NCBI GenBank assembly: GCA_016648135.1
Contig: JADDOH010004268.1
Coordinates: 1-64,000, forward strand
DNA: 64,000 nucleotides
Direction of reading: 5' to 3'
Source of the DNA: Agrypnia vestita
Lineage: Eukaryota > Arthropoda > Insecta > Trichoptera > Phryganeidae
Position numbers and translations under genes: made by a program. The notes below the pieces were generated by a model. The model was not told the DNA's origin. It saw only the letters and a list, made by a program, of their open reading frames with translations, and ran no database searches. This document shows, one piece after another, positions 1-11,040 of the stretch (the first letter of the stretch is position 1; the number at the start of each line of letters is the position of its first letter).

Positions 1-2573
1 TCTGTTGATACACATCATCCACCCTTGATTATAAGCATTAAGTACAAATATGTCAAACCGCATGAATATCATACATTTTCACGAAATTTTCATAAAGCTG
101 ACTATGCTTCTATTAATGAACATCTTAAGTAAATCGATTGGTCTTTTTTGTTGAATTGTGATGATATTGATGTTATTACTGAAAAATTTCATAGTATTAT
201 TGACGACACTGTAAACAAATTTGTTCCATATGTTGAAATATTTCCTAGTTCTTTTCCAAAATGGGTTTCGAAAGATTTAAAGGAAATGATAAAAAATAAA
301 AAGCTTGCTCACAAAACATATAAAGAAACAAAAAACAGTATCGATTACAGTAATTACTCACAGCTTAGATCTCAATGTAAAGTATTGTCTAAATGGTGTT
401 ACTCTAATTATATAAAAGAAGTTGATTCTTCCATCAAAGTAAATGTTAAAACCTTTTGGAATTATACAAAATCCCTAAAAGTTTATAAAAATAGTTATCC
501 TAATGTTATGTTCTACAATGGTAAATTTTGTAATAATTTTGATGGGATTGTTAATTTATTTGCGGAATTCTTTAAAAATGTCTATGTACCTATGTTACCA
601 AAAAACACCGACCACACATCAGCAACATCAAACATTGAAACCACATTAAATATAAATAATTGCACAATAAGTACTTCCAGTATTATAAGTGGGATTAAAA
701 AACTTGATGTAAATAAAGGGCATGGACCTGACGGAATTCCTCCAATATTTATAAAAAATTGTGTTGATGTACTATCTCTCCCCCTGTCAATCATATTTAA
801 TAAATCCATATCAGCGGGTATATTCCCACATATATGGAAGGAAAGTTTCTTAACACCGATCTTCAAAGATGGAGACAATAATGATGTAAAAAATTATAGA
901 CCCATTTGCATACAATCTTGTATACCTAAGTTATTCGAATCACTAGTCCTCGATACTATATCTCCTGTTTTAAAACAAACAATAACTCCGTACCAACACG
1001 GATTCATCTCAAATAGATCTACCATAACAAATTTAGTTTTGTATGAAAATTACATTATTAAATCTTTTGTTAATAAAACTCAAGTAGATTCAGTTTACAC
1101 GGACTTCAGTAAGGCGTTTGACAAAGTCTCAAATGCTTTATTAATTGCCAAATTGGGAAAAATAGGATTTGGTGGACAAATACTTTCTTGGTTAACGAGC
1201 TATCTGAGTGAAAGAAGGCAAAGGGTAAAAATATATTCCTATGTATCAGAATGTTTCCATGCTACTAGTGGTGTACCACAGGGATCGCATCTTGGACCAA
1301 TAATATTTCTATTATTTGTGAATGACATTTCAACAATATTTAATGACATTGAATATTTGCTGTTTGCAGATGATCTAAAAATCTTTAAATCAGTAACCAA
1401 CATTTATGACTGCAACATATTACAGCAAAACCTAAATTATCTTTCAGTATGGTGTGAAACGAATAAATTGTACTTAAATTTAAATAAATGCAAAATTATA
1501 TCATTTACTAGATTAAAATCAAAAATAAATTTTGAATACTCTCTATGTAACACCAAACTAGAAAAAGTTGACTGTATTCGAGACTTAGGGGTATTATTCG
1601 ACTCGAAACTTACTTTTACTAATCATATTAATGCGATAACTTGTAAGTCTCTAAAATTGCTGGGATTAATTTTAAGGACATCACGCCCATTTCAATCAAT
1701 TGAAAGTATTAAAATGTTATACATGTCTATTGTCCGGAGCCAATTAGAATATTGCTCATCAGTTTGGTCTCCATATTATAATGGGCATATAGACAGTATT
1801 GAGCGTGTCCAACGCAAATTTCTCAAATACATTAACTACAAGTTAAGCATACCAATACAAAACATAGAATACAATTACATATTGAAGGGACTAAATTTAC
1901 TCACATTATATGATAGAAGAAAAATTTATGATATAGTTCTTCTTTACAAAATTGTAAACAATATGTTGGACAGCCCTGACATTGTAGCATGTATCGACTA
2001 TAATATCCCTTCCACACATAGAACTCGACAAATTGTCACATTCCATCGCAACAATTGCATTACAAACTATCAATCAAATTCTGTGATACACAGAATATTG
2101 GGAACTTGTAATGAATATGGTTGCATGATTGACATTTTCGTCGACAGTCTGGAGAAAGTAAAGTTCACACTTAAAGAGGCAATACTGCTTCGTTACTGAC
2201 TTCAGCTGTTAATATGTAATGGTGGGTAATATATATTTTTCGTACACATTGCCGCTTTGTACTTTATATTTTTAATTTTTGTACTCATGTTTTGGTGCTA
2301 TTCCTGGTACTTTTAATAATTTGCTACTTGTAATTTATATTGTTAAATGTATGTTCTTTTTAATTTTATGATATATTTTTTTATGTAAAAGCCTATACGC
2401 ATTGCTGCTCGTTACCTACTCTTCATTTTTAATTTTTATACTCATGATTTGGTGCTATTCCTGAAACTTTTAATGTATGTGCTTTCTGAAATTTATTCTA
2501 TACTCTTATGTAAAAGCCTAATGGGCGTAAACAAATAAATAAATAAAAAAATAAATAAATAAATTAATTAATT
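1..2573 (+). mobile_element. Non-LTR retrotransposon (LINE), 5' end cut by window edge
   Basis: The element runs from the window edge to a 3' tail of AAATA-type repeats at about 2533-2573. Reading frame 1 from base 1 encodes the end of an AP-endonuclease domain, with a THHPPL segment resembling the SDH motif. A TAA stop at 130-132 then breaks the frame before the reverse transcriptase. After the ORF, the 3' UTR holds two diverged direct copies of a roughly 150-bp block (about 2245-2395 and 2398-2525), each with a GGTGCTATTCCTG core and a GTAAAAGCCTA end. The domain order endonuclease then RT and the simple-repeat tail fit the Jockey/CR1 group; the exact clade is not resolved. Confidence 0.85.
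148..2199 (+). CDS. LINE reverse transcriptase (ORF2, C-terminal 683 codons open)
   Basis: This open frame encodes the reverse transcriptase that copies LINE RNA into DNA at a nicked target site. The RT core is visible in order: a YRPI block near residue 250, motif A DFSKAFDKV beginning at residue 319, a VPQGSHLGP block at 376, and the catalytic FADD box at residues 406-409. The C-terminal part keeps a DLGVLFDSKL block and an RSQLEYCSSVW block, typical of Jockey/CR1-type RTs. The listed start is a TTG and is not biological, because the frame continues upstream through a TAA at 130-132 into endonuclease sequence. So this is an ORF2 with one premature stop between endonuclease and RT. The rest is undamaged, which suggests fairly recent insertion. 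Without a working endonuclease link it is probably not autonomous. Confidence 0.85.
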   Translation: MLNCDDIDVITEKFHSIIDDTVNKFVPYVEIFPSSFPKWVSKDLKEMIKNKKLAHKTYKETKNSIDYSNYSQLRSQCKVLSKWCYSNYIKEVDSSIKVNVKTFWNYTKSLKVYKNSYPNVMFYNGKFCNNFDGIVNLFAEFFKNVYVPMLPKNTDHTSATSNIETTLNINNCTISTSSIISGIKKLDVNKGHGPDGIPPIFIKNCVDVLSLPLSIIFNKSISAGIFPHIWKESFLTPIFKDGDNNDVKNYRPICIQSCIPKLFESLVLDTISPVLKQTITPYQHGFISNRSTITNLVLYENYIIKSFVNKTQVDSVYTDFSKAFDKVSNALLIAKLGKIGFGGQILSWLTSYLSERRQRVKIYSYVSECFHATSGVPQGSHLGPIIFLLFVNDISTIFNDIEYLLFADDLKIFKSVTNIYDCNILQQNLNYLSVWCETNKLYLNLNKCKIISFTRLKSKINFEYSLCNTKLEKVDCIRDLGVLFDSKLTFTNHINAITCKSLKLLGLILRTSRPFQSIESIKMLYMSIVRSQLEYCSSVWSPYYNGHIDSIERVQRKFLKYINYKLSIPIQNIEYNYILKGLNLLTLYDRRKIYDIVLLYKIVNNMLDSPDIVACIDYNIPSTHRTRQIVTFHRNNCITNYQSNSVIHRILGTCNEYGCMIDIFVDSLEKVKFTLKEAILLRY

Positions 2574-2788
2574 ACGATGGATGGATTAGTGAATCTTTAG
2601 TTGATTGACATCGAGAATACGTATGTATGCAAAATTTCAGCTCGATTGGACAGTTAAACAAGCAGACAAACAGGTGAAGTAAATATAAGCGTGGCAAAAT
2701 TGACTTGTTTATGATTCCAGTGTGACATTAGAGTACCAAGTATATATATTTTATGTACATTTTGAAGATAACATGATTTGAACTTGCT

Positions 2789-2819
<31 letters not shown>

Positions 2820-2837
2820 ATTTTTTTTTAAAAAAAA
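2574..2837. other. AT-rich spacer with poly-T tract
   Basis: No gene is visible. A short stretch near 2628-2665 (CAGCTCGATTGGAC core, then AAGCAGACAAACAGG) resembles the inside of the dispersed element at 6001-6545 and is probably a repeat fragment. A run of about 28 T at 2792-2819 leads into the SINE on the minus strand. Confidence 0.4.
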
Positions 2838-3005
2838 TAGAGATGTGAACACGAAATACGTGTCACATCAATATTCTTACTATTTTCAAACTAAGCTAAG
2901 CGCTTGTACTATGAAAATAGGACTAACTTGCTAGTCTGGAGTGAGGATCGAACCCGCAACCTTTGGATCACGAGGCCAGTGTCCTAACCACAAGACCAAC
3001 AAGCT
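2838..3005 (-). mobile_element. tRNA-derived SINE, copy 1
   Basis: On the minus strand this copy starts with CTTGTTGGTCTTGTGG, an A-box-like segment, and has a good pol III B box (GGTTCGATCC type) about 45 bases later. The tail reads GTGACACGTATTTCGTG and ends in an A-rich run. Six other copies lie in the window at 18152, 23706, 35155, 38645, 41065 and 59375. It is not a tRNA gene because the body continues over 100 bases beyond the tRNA-like head. Confidence 0.75.
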
Positions 3006-3891
3006 TTTGTGTACCGCAATTCTAATCACAGGAATTTATTAATAAGCAACCACGTATTATTATCATTTTTAATTTAATTTTATTATATTTTATTTTATTC
3101 GGTCACCCAACAGGGAGACACAATCGCTTGGTAAGATAAAATACAAAAAAAAATAGTTAAATGTCTCCCACAATTAAAGGATAACACAAATAGTACATAA
3201 CCATAGATAAGTCAATTTGACAATGACAGATAAAACATCTTCAGTTTCATTTAACCGATTATTCCAAATTTAACTTTAACATAGATACAAAAGGGCTTGT
3301 GATGTATATAATATACATGATCAGGGAGAGGGGGGAGTTTCTAGTATCTGCCTCACCATATGACGATTCATATTTAGTGTTAAAAATATCTATTGAATTG
3401 AAAGGGTAATTATAATCTGAGCATATGTGTGGAATGGGAGAGGATTAATATAAAACTATAAAAATTTGCAGAGCGTCGTCAAAGAGATGAAACAACTTGC
3501 CCCGGCCCTGTCCACATATTGACCCACGCCGGTACAGATGGTGATTTACGAGGCTGGCCTGCCGTGGCTTATTACACGACTGGAGATAAGGTAGGTAGGT
3601 ACCTACCCATTAAATTAATCGGGCGCGGGAATTAAAAGTGGCGGGAATGTTCTAGAATTATAAACCAAGATGGCGGATAAGATGATGATTGGTGGTGGAC
3701 GCTCGGCGCGCATCGCGGGGCACGCCGTTACCGAGGCCGGGGACTAGGGACTAGTGCGATTCGGAAAAACCGCTTCAAAAACTGCTGCGTCGGATGTCGA
3801 TTGAGAAAAACTGTACCGAATAATTAGTTAGTCAAAAAAATCTAATCGAGATATATCACAGATGTCTCATGGAGACGAAATTATATTTTTA
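3006..3891. other. LINE 3' tail relic and unassigned, partly GC-rich DNA
   Basis: Around 3065-3130 a minus-strand LINE 3' end is likely: the minus strand reads CCTGTTGGGTGACCGAATAA and then an A/T-rich tail, similar to LINE ends at 13258, 27124 and 40090. From 3450 to 3760 the base composition becomes GC-richer and I recognise no gene. A perfect three-unit heat-shock element (GAAtgTTCtaGAA) is at 3645-3657. Confidence 0.35.
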
Positions 3892-4253
3892 CTAGCCGTT
3901 AAGGATTAAGTTGAAAATAAATTTGTGGGGGGAAACAAAGGTTCGATTCGAATGGTATAGATTTGCATCGAAAATGTATCAAGGGTTAGGAGAAGGGGGA
4001 AATGTCGCCTATTTTACCCGCCGAGTCCTAAAGAATATGTTTACAAATTTTGAGTCCGATCGGTCGAATGGTACATGTTTGCATAGAAAATATATCAGGG
4101 GGAGGGGAAGGGGTAAAATAATAGGGAGGAAATGTCGCCCTTGTTATCCGCCGGATCCTAAAGCATAAGTATGCAAATTTGAATCGAATCGGACAAACGG
4201 TGTAGATTTGTATAGAGAACAGACAGACAGACATTGAGTTTTATAGGTATAGA
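3892..4253 (-). mobile_element. Non-autonomous Helitron-like element, copy 1
   Basis: Read on the minus strand the element begins with TC (TCTATACC) and ends with CTAG, and it lies between a host A and a host T, as Helitrons do. The inside holds about two units of a degenerate repeat of roughly 110-125 bp with the core GGTCCTAAAGAATA and a run resembling GGTCGAATGGTACA. Related copies are at 40299-41054 and 42470-42898. No Rep/helicase coding is present. Confidence 0.65.
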
Positions 4254-4633
4254 TGGGAAAGTAAGTATGGAAGTCTTTGGGTGTTCATAGGGCTTACGAC
4301 CTATCGTACGACAGGTTTAAGTGATCACTTTACACAATGTAACTTTCACAATTCCACCCATGATAGAATACCACTTCTATCACATTTTTGGAAGTTGTAC
4401 TTATATATACTTAAATTTTACAACCCGTGTCATATGTATGTTCTAATTGTCCTTAGCGCGACCGGCATCTAAAGCTTTTTCATTTCTCTTAATTAACCAC
4501 GTATAATATATCTTGATTAGTGATATCCCTTGGAACAAAATCCAGTACTGTATTCTGAAAATTTTGGACAAACTCAAGGTTTATATCATTTTATTTGCTT
4601 TGTATTAAAGCGAACCAATTTACAATATTTCTA
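4254..4633. other. Unassigned intergenic DNA
   Basis: No coding exon, repeat or RNA gene could be supported in this stretch. It is AT-rich single-copy-looking sequence within the window. Confidence 0.3.
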
Positions 4634-4890
4634 GGGTATAAAAGCAAAGGCAGCAATATCCAAAAAAATTGAATGCAGTCGTCGAGGATTACTAATTTAT
4701 AATGTAGGTGCTGAATCCAAGATTTTATAGGAAACGTAGCCTATAAATTTATAGGAAACATGATTTTGCAAGAGATAAAAACATTAAATCTAGAATTCGA
4801 TACATTTTAAAATAGTAATCCTCGATGACTACATCCAAAACATTTTTTTAATTTTTTGGATATTGCTACCTACGCTTTTGCCTATGCCTA
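4634..4890. mobile_element. Foldback (MITE-like) element
   Basis: Two inverted arms of about 55 bases face each other. The left arm (about 4638-4692) contains GCAATATCCAAAAAAATT and ends in CGAGGATTACTA. The right arm (about 4806-4880) carries the reverse complement with small gaps. The spacer contains a short direct duplication of TTTATAGGAAAC. No coding capacity is present. Exact ends and target duplication are not clear. Confidence 0.6.
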
Positions 4891-4978
4891 TGCTAAGTCT
4901 TGTGCTGCTTCCGTATGAGTTAACCAGTCCAGACCCACTCTGTTTTCATCCACATTTTTTGTTGTTTCTCCTAGCTTA

Positions 4979-5733
4979 AGCCATGTATTCACTAGGAGAC
5001 AAATTGTCCCTCAACAGCACGCGCGGCATAGAGTCTACGTGACGTTGCAACGTCGTGCACTGTTCCGCGACGGCGCGCACAACATAGCGCGGCGTTTCTA
5101 CGTGCCGTGGCAACGTTGCCATGCGCACGGTACCCGAGCGAGCTCACTGCAACATTACGCGGAGCGTCAGTACCACGTGGTATGTTTACAAGTGAATATG
5201 CATGCGCTGTATGATATGACAGTGTGGGGAAACGAAATTGTTCTTGAACTCATCGAGCTGTATCGATCGAAGATCGCATAGAATGTCCGTCCTTCTTTCT
5301 CTTTGCAGTAAATAATTTCGCATTCTCCTCTTTTTTGTCCTCTTACGTTTCGATAAACTCATTAACATAAACAGATACGCAGTTGTCATCATAACATCAT
5401 AGGGCGACATTTCCGCGACGTGTGGAAAACAATAATTATTTGCAAAAAGGACCTTGTTTTTAATAATATTCAATTTACTACAGTAAAACCTTGTTAATTT
5501 GAAATTGCGACCCAAAAAAACATTTCGAATTGCGCGGAACCCCGTTTTCGCCAAATGAGATACTGCAGCTGTCATCATAACCTCATCGAGTGGCATTTCC
5601 GCGACAAGATATGCGAGTCCCGGTGTGTACACGTCAAATGACCGCGTCATTGTCCCCGAAACATGAGCGTAGATGTTGATGCGACATGCCGAGCGGAATG
5701 TTTCGCGATTTGTCCCCTAGTGAATACATGGCT
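4979..5733. mobile_element. 755-bp TIR element with TTA target duplication
   Basis: The ends are 26-bp terminal inverted repeats that begin AGCCATGTATTCACTAGG with one mismatch. TTA flanks both sides (4976-4978 and 5734-5736), a three-base target duplication as used by PIF/Harbinger-like elements; the superfamily is an inference. The left half is GC-rich and carries two perfect dyads, GACGTTGCAACGTC at about 5042 and GGCAACGTTGCC at about 5109. A 42-bp segment (TCATCATAAC core) is directly repeated at about 5374 and 5568. Open frames here are short and have no recognisable domain. Confidence 0.65.
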
Positions 5734-5739
5734 TTAATC

Positions 5740-5930
5740 TGAGGTGACACACCAATCGTCTTCCTTCCGGGGTTGCCAAGAGGATACTTCTTGGTATTCG
5801 TTCCTCTTGCATTCTTAGCACTTGTCCAGGCCACCTCATTTGTGTTTTTTCTATATGTAGGAGTAGAGGCTCATTGCTGAGTGTGTGCCTTATGTCGGCA
5901 CTTCTCACTCTGTCCTTTCAATTTCTTTTA
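5740..5930 (-). pseudogene. LINE RT C-terminal relic
   Basis: The minus strand encodes a piece reading RWPGQVLRMQEERIPR, the characteristic C-terminal block of LINE endonuclease-reverse transcriptases (usual form RWxGHVxRMxxERIP). It is preceded by a RSADIRHTLSNEP segment. The remainder of the RT is absent. Confidence 0.6.
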
Positions 5931-6000
5931 TGTATCAATTAAAAAAAATTAATCACCTTGTAAAAATTCTAAAAAACATTGAAAAAACCTGGTAAAAAAA

Positions 6001-6545
6001 GTAACCCATAAAAACCAAGTTTTTATTATACTCACTTTCTTTATAATATATAACAACAATTAAAGACGAATTAAAACATATGACATAACACTAAACTTCA
6101 GTAATTTAATATATTTCTAAAATGTCAGATGTTTTGAGCTTTGATAAGACACTTCATGCTTTGAAGATTAAATTCTAAAAGCATTTGTCAGTCAATTTAG
6201 ATTTTCGACATTCGTAGTGAAGTACCTATTATGTATACCGACGGAGTAATTCAAATTTAGAAAATATTCCGCGACGTTATCGGGCCGCCGTTGCTAATCA
6301 AACTTTTCTAATGATTCCAATTTGAAAAAACCAAAAAAATTTCTAAAAATCCGAAATTATACTATAATTTTTTTTTTTAACGAAAATTTGATAGATCTTC
6401 TTGATCGTCGCCACGAGTCTACTTGCCAAGTTTCAGCTCGATTGGATCACGGGAAAAGGGTCAAGAATCGATCCAAAGTTTTTTTTGACGGCAAGCTGGC
6501 AAGCAAGCAAGCTGACGCCACGAGTTAATGTAAAGGGAGCAAAAA
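6001..6545 (+). mobile_element. Dispersed non-autonomous element X, copy 1
   Basis: It begins GTAACCCATAAAAACCAAG and ends near GTAAAGGGAGC. The same sequence occurs at 34110-34800 (same orientation) and on the minus strand at about 18702-19210 and 35706-36658. The 34110 copy has an empty counterpart in the duplicate block at 17834-17850, which defines its ends. No transposase is encoded. Confidence 0.65.
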
Positions 6546-7329
6546 TCAACCTATTTCATACATTCATAATTACATCCATCTTAGCCGAACGTTATTCCCA
6601 TCTACTCAAATATCTAAAAACAGATGTCAGATTAATTAAAATACTGTATTATTATTTATTTTATTTATTCTTGCATTACTAACCCCTGGTTTTAAAAGAA
6701 AAACTACATAAAGGCCAGTTTGATAAGCCGAGCGCTGTGAAAACGTTTAAGGAACGATTCGACAGTGTGACGCTGTCCAATGCGGCATTAAAATGTTATG
6801 AAATGCGAGTGTTTCTTACATGAGAACAGGCCATTACCGCGCTTAATGGAATCTTGATACTAACACTAGAACTCACGCAGTGGCGTGCGAAACGACGAAA
6901 TTCAGTTTTCTTGTTTATTTCTAAAAATACAATTTCAATTTCAAATGCGTCATTTCACGTGAAAACATCGATCTCCTCGGAAATGATTGATGTGTTGTTT
7001 CGTAAAAGAAAATAAGTGAATTAATTTTTTAATTATATACAGGGCGCACCCGAGCTAGTCCACAATAATTTATAAGAGTTTACGCTAATTTCTCAAACAA
7101 CCACATATATTTACTAGAAGTAGGTATATCTCTTTTAACACGCTTTTATTTTACTTCACTTGTCTGTGAGTCATAATATTTCGTAATCAAAATTTGACCC
7201 ACGTCCACGATCAACTATCGCTCTGAAATTCTGAGCCACGCACCTATTCAGGATGACGTTCAGAGATACGTATTTCGGATGACAATAAAATAATCACTCA
7301 TTAATTTTTTTAAATTAATTGTATTATTT
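6546..7329. other. Unassigned AT-rich DNA
   Basis: I see no gene, structured repeat or RNA gene. Short frames here have no coding character. Confidence 0.3.
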
Positions 7330-7890
7330 CTTACTTACTTGCCATCACGCCGTTTCCCTGTGGGGGTAGACAGAGAGGATAGAACGCCACACTATTCTGT
7401 TGTTGAGACTCCTAACAGGACCATCCTCCAGTATATGTTTAATCTGGTCATGCCACGTCTTCCGCGGCTTTTGCTTTCTTACAGTCTTAGCTTTCTGGTG
7501 CCATCAACTCTTCCGTTGTATATTTTTCTTACATTCTTTCCTCGCTCATCCTTTTTTCATTCTATCAATATAATATCAATTTTCAATATTTTTATTTTTA
7601 TATAATAAACTAGATAAATTGATGTGATTACTTGTCTACAAAAATTAATTTTCAAGGATCATACACAGATCGTTGGATATTATTTATAAATATTCGCGTA
7701 AGTATAATTATCTTATACATATCGAGGATGGAGCGCCACACTCATCTGTCCTGACGCACAACTCTCACTGCATTCACATAAATGCATTTTCATATGCAAG
7801 CTCGACGATTATTGAGGCTCCTAACAGGACCATCTTCCAGCCGCCCTGTTTCCATAGCGCCGCCAATACTTGCATCATATATCTTTCTTA
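7330..7890 (-). repeat. LINE-tail modules (two fragments)
   Basis: Segments at about 7342-7480 and 7725-7860 share AACAGGACCATC and CGCCACACT blocks with each other and with 9295-9490. On the minus strand the first contains CTGTCTACCCCCACAGGG followed by AAACGGCGTGATGG. This looks like the 3' part of a common lepidopteran LINE; the identification is by memory of similar sequence and is not certain. Confidence 0.4.
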
Positions 7891-8028
7891 ACACTCTTTT
7901 CCCATTCATCCGTTCAACATGCCTAAATCACCTGAGCGAACCTTTTTTAATGCAATCCTTTATGCTAAGATAAAGCTAGATCAATAATCATCCTCTTATT
8001 CTTTGTACTGTCCCTACTAGGTAGGCTA

Positions 8029-8300
8029 TTGGGTTCCGCTCTTCTCGTTCTCAGAGTCGCTTTCATCCAGGCCGTTTCTCTGCAGGATTTTGGAACATTG
8101 ACTCATCCAGGAGTTCTTTGGCTTCCTCTGAATGACTGTTGATGAAGCTCCATAGACATTACCTGCTGCACCGTGTGGTCTGGTGGTCTCCGTCTTATGT
8201 GCCCATACCATCTCAGCTATCGTTCCTCCAGCTTACTGTTTATGTCCGTGATACCCAGGCTACCACGAATGCGTGAACTTTTAATCCTATATTTTAGTGT
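8029..8300 (-). pseudogene. LINE RT C-terminal relic
   Basis: Minus-strand translation, with frame changes, gives KLEER, LRWYGHIRRRPPDH and then PKNSWMSQ and RNGLDESD. These are in the order expected for the last part of an endonuclease-reverse transcriptase of the RTE/CR1-like type. Stops and frameshifts show it is dead. Confidence 0.6.
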
Positions 8301-8804
8301 TACTCATGCTGACCATCTAAGCATTTGCATTAAATATACGTATTCGCAATTAATAGATCAAAAATATGTTTATGTTTGTGTATATTTACTGAATGTAACT
8401 TTCTTAAGAAAGAATTGAGATTTGAGGAATACATTTAATTCTAGAAAATAAAATATCTTAGTAATCATATACGTATTATTTTTCGATTCTCAAATATTTT
8501 CCCAATTAACACTACGCCGTCGATACGTACCATATAATCACAGACTACTAAAATGTATAGACACGAAGTAACGTAAATTTACTGTCCATAATTTGGTAAA
8601 ACATCTGGTTTCAATACGTTCGCCTTGTTTAAAAAATAATTAGGAGACGGCATGTTGCATTTTATTAGAAGAAGACATTTTTACTTATGAGACTCGATTT
8701 AGAACAAAATTTCAAAAATACTTCGTGTTCACTAGGAGAATTAATTAATTAATTTAATTGTGCAAGAATAAACTTCAACTGCGATATAAATGTGTCTTAA
8801 ACAA

Positions 8805-9180
8805 ACGCCTAACGAAGGGGTTCAGTTGGTCTGTGTACAATATGTGTGCATATTATGTAGAAATAATACATTAAATGCATAAAGAAAACAGTCTCAAAAT
8901 ATATATATTTTTTAACATTAAGTTTACATTTCGAATAAAATGTGTGAGGTGTAAATGGATAGGAGATACACCAAATACAGCACGATTCTCGCTCACGGCC
9001 CACCTCTGTCCGGGATGATCTGATAGAATAGCAAGATGGCGCGTCGGGAGGCTGCATGCTGTATGGAAACCCTCGGTACATCTGATCCGATACCCTGCCC
9101 ATCCACACCACGCCACCTTCATATTAAGTGCTTTCTTCCTCTTCTATTGCTAGTCGCCGCACCCGGAGGTGATGTCTGAC
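8805..9180 (-). repeat. Repeat-derived open frames
   Basis: Two overlapping minus-strand frames of 83 and 100 codons lie here. They read a GC-richer segment with blocks such as DHPGQRWAVSENRAVFG. I do not recognise a protein domain and believe it belongs to a dispersed repeat, because of its setting among LINE relics. Confidence 0.3.
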
Positions 9181-9283
9181 GCGATGTCATCCCCACCATG
9201 CCAATTTAATATGCTTTAATTTTCTTGTATTCGTAACACGGTTGGGTAAAATTTGATTGGACGCTTACTATTTGATTGAAAAA

Positions 9284-9500
9284 CTAACTAACTAACTAAC
9301 CATCACGCCGTTTCTCCGCAGGGGTAGGCAGAGAGGTTTAAACGCCACACTCTTCCATCCTGGCACACCACTTTTGCTTCGGCCACATTCATACATCTTC
9401 TCATACAAGTTCTACGGTTATTGAGGCTTTTAACAGGACCATCCTCAAATACTTGTAGTATCTGATCTGATGCCAGGTCTTTCGCGGTCGCTCTCTATTC
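9284..9500 (-). repeat. LINE-tail module preceded by (CTAA)n
   Basis: A short CTAA microsatellite at 9284-9302 abuts a third copy of the module seen at 7342. It has CATCACGCCGTTTCTCCGCA and the AACAGGACCATCCTC block. A shorter relative is at about 37980. Confidence 0.4.
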
Positions 9501-11040
9501 CTGTTACCTTGAATCAAAATTACTGGAATTTATTATTTAACACAATATAACATACATTTTCTCGCGTAATTTTTTAATTAAATGCAAGTAGGGATGGGAA
9601 TAGTGTTTGGACAAAGAAGTTTTTTTTACTAGGCACCTTTTTTCTTTAATGTTCGTACCGAAAACATTAAGAAGGCAAATACACTCACTTGTCACTTTAA
9701 AAAAAATGGTTAACGGTGTTATGCTGAATGAGAGAAGTGATATTCAAATACGTATCTTTTTTATCCATTTTGTCATAGTTACTTACTACCCTACTTTTAC
9801 CGTTTCTTTCTAACACAAAATTATTCGTGAAGGCATTATTGTCACCTGCAATTGCGAAAATACCCAACTGCCGAAAACAGGTCATAATTAATTTATTGCC
9901 CATCGAACTTTTTTTCCATTATTAAGGGGTTATACGCTACCTTGGCTTTCGGAAAAATAAATATAAAATACTTTTTTTCAAAGCGGTCATATAATAAAAT
10001 AATCTTCATTTTACATACATACATGGTATTTTTATGAAAAAATTGCAATGGTAAAAATTAAAAAAATTAAAATGGCGGAGATAAGTAATAAGCCAATAAG
10101 TAGAGCCCTTTTTTAAAAATCCTCGCTGATGGTGTACATGATTTTTCTGCTAGCTATTATCTAAAAAACTTTTTTTTATTTTTTAGAAGGGTAAAGTAAT
10201 CGTATGACGTAGGGGGTTATTTAAAAAAATTGTAGAAATGACAACTGTTTGGAAAAAAGTCAACTTTTTTTCTTGAAATTCTGAACTTAAAAAATTTATA
10301 ACTTTTGAACATGACACCCAATCAAAAAAATCTTACGTCACACTTTCGACAAAATTATGGAAAATAACTGCTGTAAATATCAATAGTTATGGAATTGTGC
10401 ATATGTCAATTGCATTTTTTTTCAATATTTCCGACTAATTTTTTACAAAACTTTGAATTTCCATTACAGTAACTTATATTGATAACGAAAAATTCATTCC
10501 TTTCACTACACTTTAAATAAAATGATAAAAATGCTGCGAAAATTCCAATTGGAATTCAAAGGTATTAGATGAAATGAATTTATTAATAATAGACCAACGT
10601 TCTCAAAAAAAAGTCAGAAATATATTTTTTTAAATGAATTCTTTCACGTCGTATATCTACATAACTATAGATATTAGGTGACGGTTGCTTGAACATTTTC
10701 AACTTATAATCAAGGCAGGAATATAACCCAGCGATCCTGCACTGTTTTCCAAATTACTTTATATATGATATTTAATTTTAATATTAAGGTTATTTCATTT
10801 CATCCCATTTATTACCATAGAGAATGAAGAGCATCGATGAAAGAATACAACCCTGTCTTAATTTTCTCCTTATTTTTATTTATTCGGTTAATTCCTTTTC
10901 CACATTCACTGATGTCAACACAAGTTTCCACTCCCTGTTAGAATCACCGCCGTTAAATAGTGCACTTGATAAGTTGGTGTATAATACGCATAACACGAAA
11001 GTACAACAACTTTTTGGAATTTTTCGGTGATAATTTTTTC
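9501..11040. other. Unassigned AT-rich DNA with an old dispersed repeat
   Basis: No gene is visible. The part at about 10250-10560 shares runs (TTACTTATAT, GAAAAATTCATTC, AATAAAATGATAAAA) with 31320-31380 inside intron 4 of the nuclease gene, so both are pieces of one old repeat. The rest is low-complexity AT. Confidence 0.35.

Noticed and set aside
5039..5281. 80-codon frame in GC-rich DNA, with an antisense frame beside it
   Set aside because: It lies inside a TIR element and follows palindromic DNA; no domain.
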